Origin: Spirosoma sordidisoli
GTDB lineage: Bacteria > Bacteroidota > Bacteroidia > Cytophagales > Spirosomataceae
Reading direction: 5' to 3'
NCBI RefSeq assembly: GCF_004138325.1
Contig: NZ_SBLB01000001.1
Location: 1,373,855-1,437,854, forward strand
Length of the DNA: 64,000 bases
Shown here: positions 63,501-64,000 of the stretch, one piece after another
Numbering within the stretch: the first letter of the stretch is position 1
How the letters are laid out: every line of letters begins with the position of its first letter
Translations under genes and position numbers: made by a program
The notes under the pieces: model-generated
Databases searched by the model: none
Told to the model about the DNA's origin: nothing
The model's input: only the letters and a program-made list of their open reading frames with translations

Positions 63501-63713
63501 CCCGTTGATAGCCTGCTCGAGGGTAATGAGCGTCGATTTCACCAGCACATCAGCACTGGCGCCGGGATAGGCGATAAAGATGTTTACGGTTGTTGGGGCG
63601 ATATCCGGAAATTGGGAGATCGGCAGTTTCTTGATAGCCAGTACACCGATAAAGACGATCATGACCGAAATCACAATGGCGAATACGGGCCGGCGAATGA
63701 ATTTGCTAAACAT
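60510..63713 (-). CDS. RND efflux permease, AcrB/HAE1 family
   Basis: 1,067 residues, normal for HAE1 transporters. Start ATG at 63713 gives the canonical MFSKFIRRPVFAIVISVMIV; an ATG 13 codons upstream does not. Twelve membrane segments in two halves; proton-relay Asp-Asp in VDDAIVVVEAV of TM4, porter-domain stretches (GARSYAM-like GSRRYAMRVWL, GSVFLPI-like MVSVFLPISFM), and the second half LGKNAVLIVEFAVQKRQQG. Drug or other amphiphile export driven by proton flow; specificity unknown. Confidence 0.97.
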   Translation of the reverse strand: MFSKFIRRPVFAIVISVMIVFIGVLAIKKLPISQFPDIAPTTVNIFIAYPGASADVLVKSTLITLEQAINGVQDMRYIATDATSAGEATLRIIFEPGTDPNDAVIRVKTRVDQVMPLLPELVQREGVIITPIQPSMLMYVNLYSKDKSIDEKFLFNYATVKMIPEIQRTKGVARAQILGSRRYAMRVWLNPERMRAYNISTEEVMKALGEQSIIGRPGRIGQSSGIAAQSLEYVLTYKGRYNKPEEYEGIIIRANSAGESIHLRDIARVELGSEFFDIYSNLDGHASAAIVLRQNYGSNASDVIEEVKAKLEVMKASFPPGVDYKISYDVSQFLDASIEQVIDTLRDAFLLVALVVFIFLGDWRSTLIPILAVPVSLIGAFFVIQAFGLSINLITLFALVLAIGIVVDDAIVVVEAVHAKMEEEPYLSPFGAVRKVLGEISGAIIAITLVMVSVFLPISFMTGPVGTFYRQFSITMASSIVISALIALTLTPVLCAMLLKNHHGHARRKNPLTRALDSFNRGFDKLTGRYVGLLRLIVSRRFVTFAILAAFCLGIAYENQILPAGFIPNEDQSTIYAIIQTPPGSTLEKTNQVSRKLQALCEEVPGIESISSLAGYEIMTEGRGSNAGTCLINLKPWSERKHNVKEIMEELEEKSKNLGATVEFFEPPAIPGFGTSGGFSMRLLDKNTDTDYSEFDKINKQFMEDLGKRKELAGLFTFFAANYPQYELEIDNNLAMQKGVSIGKAMDNLNILIGSTYEQGFIKFNQFFKVYVQSDPSFRRLPSDLLKLFVKNDEGEMVPYSAFMKLKKGQGPNEITRFNLYNSAAIQGLPAKGYTTAEAIQAIREVAAKTLPKGYDIAFEGLSYDESIRGNESLYVFLIVLAFVYMVLAAQYESFIIPLAVVFSLPVGIFGSFLVLKLMGLENNIYAQIGLIMLVGLLGKNAVLIVEFAVQKRQQGETILNAAIEGARVRFRPILMTSFAFVAGLIPLITASGAGAIGNRTIGASALGGMLFGTIFGVIIIPGLYYIFGHLADGRKMIRDEEHDPLTENLVHQLDAFPVTEDNPDHV

Positions 63714-63823
63714 ATGCTGGTTTGAATGACTACTAAATAATGAACAGGACACAACAGACCCGTAAGCCGCTATCAGTCAGCCGACAGCAGCCACTCGTTA
63801 TGTCTTTCACATGGTACATTCTC

Positions 63824-64000
63824 TTATTCGGCGTACAGGCTCAAATGAGCGATAACAGCGGCAGGCTGCTCGAATTTGTATTGTATTTTCTCGTTCTCTT
63901 TCACCTGGCGCAAGCCTTCCAGCAGGATTTTGTCGGTTTTGGTCAGACCCGACCGAACCACAAAAATGTGCGGCATCTCGGCGGCTACGGTGATTTCCCG
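63824..64000 (-). CDS. RND efflux periplasmic adaptor (MFP), C-terminal end only
   Basis: The frame is open into the right edge on the minus strand; only the last 58 residues are visible (REITVAAEMPHIFVVRSGLT and KTDKILLEGLRQVKENEKIQ), which match the C-terminal beta domain of HlyD/AcrA-type adaptors. The permease follows after 110 bases, in which no feature is seen. Adaptor, permease and channel thus form the normal three-gene pump operon. Confidence 0.88.
   Translation of the reverse strand, partial: REITVAAEMPHIFVVRSGLTKTDKILLEGLRQVKENEKIQYKFEQPAAVIAHLSLYAE

Noticed and set aside
61788..63725. 645-codon open frame on the plus strand opposite the RND permease
   Set aside because: It is fully antisense to a well-supported transporter; the product is rich in Arg, His, Asp and Gln with no recognisable domain, as expected from the complement of GC-biased codons.

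Overview
The window looks like chromosome of a Bacteroidota member of the order Cytophagales, most like Spirosoma or a close relative. Evidence: GC-rich coding DNA, type IX secretion (T9SS) proteins (two PorP/SprF family proteins, a PorE-like OmpA protein and a 4,100-residue surface protein ending in a type B sorting domain), start regions with few Shine-Dalgarno sites but several Bacteroidota -7 boxes (TAnnTTTG), and LytS/LytTR signalling. No rRNA, tRNA, CRISPR array, transposase or phage gene was seen.

Layout. 1-4216: the end of a glycoside hydrolase converging on a tight operon (AAA ATPase, VOC protein, PhzF). 4311-25677: a cell-surface block, all on the minus strand: PorP/SprF, PorE-like OmpA protein, a second PorP/SprF, the giant adhesin-like protein, and a TolB-propeller/beta-barrel outer-membrane protein. 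The giant gene and the PorP/SprF gene after it are 5 bases apart and are probably a substrate/partner pair. The giant gene carries two pairs of nearly identical ~363 bp repeats. Three copies of a sigma-54-like element (TTGG[C/T]ATAGTTTT) lie only in the intergenic DNA of this block.

25777-35622: mostly housekeeping and accessory genes: FAD oxidoreductase, cytidylate kinase, GNAT, LUD protein, a pentapeptide-repeat histidine kinase with its LytTR regulator, a SUI1-type translation factor, a VOC protein, a secreted GH18 chitinase plus esterase, and an SDR whose start codon abuts a 14 bp hairpin. 35859-43631: a short orphan gene, then a complete thiamin operon (thiS-C-D-E-G-H-F) under a TPP riboswitch with a plausible terminator platform; five successive junctions are ATGA overlaps, and a TenI-like gene converges on the last gene with 63 bp overlap.

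43730-49865: Tat-exported acetamidase/formamidase, two small orphan genes, an unusual array of 112 bp palindrome-rich units (45758-46110), then a three-gene polysaccharide-degradation operon (heparinase II/III-like, DUF1080, GH5). 50071-58899: ferredoxin reductase with ferredoxin, exported RidA, SPW-like membrane protein, GNAT, M14 carboxypeptidase, a beta-lactamase-fold lipoprotein, a glycolipid-binding-like protein, an AraC regulator and an NmrA-like protein. 59084-64000: a tripartite RND efflux operon (adaptor, cut by the window end; permease; NodT-type outer-membrane lipoprotein).

The points most worth following are the giant repeat-bearing adhesin locus with its sigma-54-like elements, the 112 bp palindromic array that supplies a stop codon to the gene beside it, and the pentapeptide-repeat/LytS fusion. 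All calls are from reading the sequence; no database search was run.
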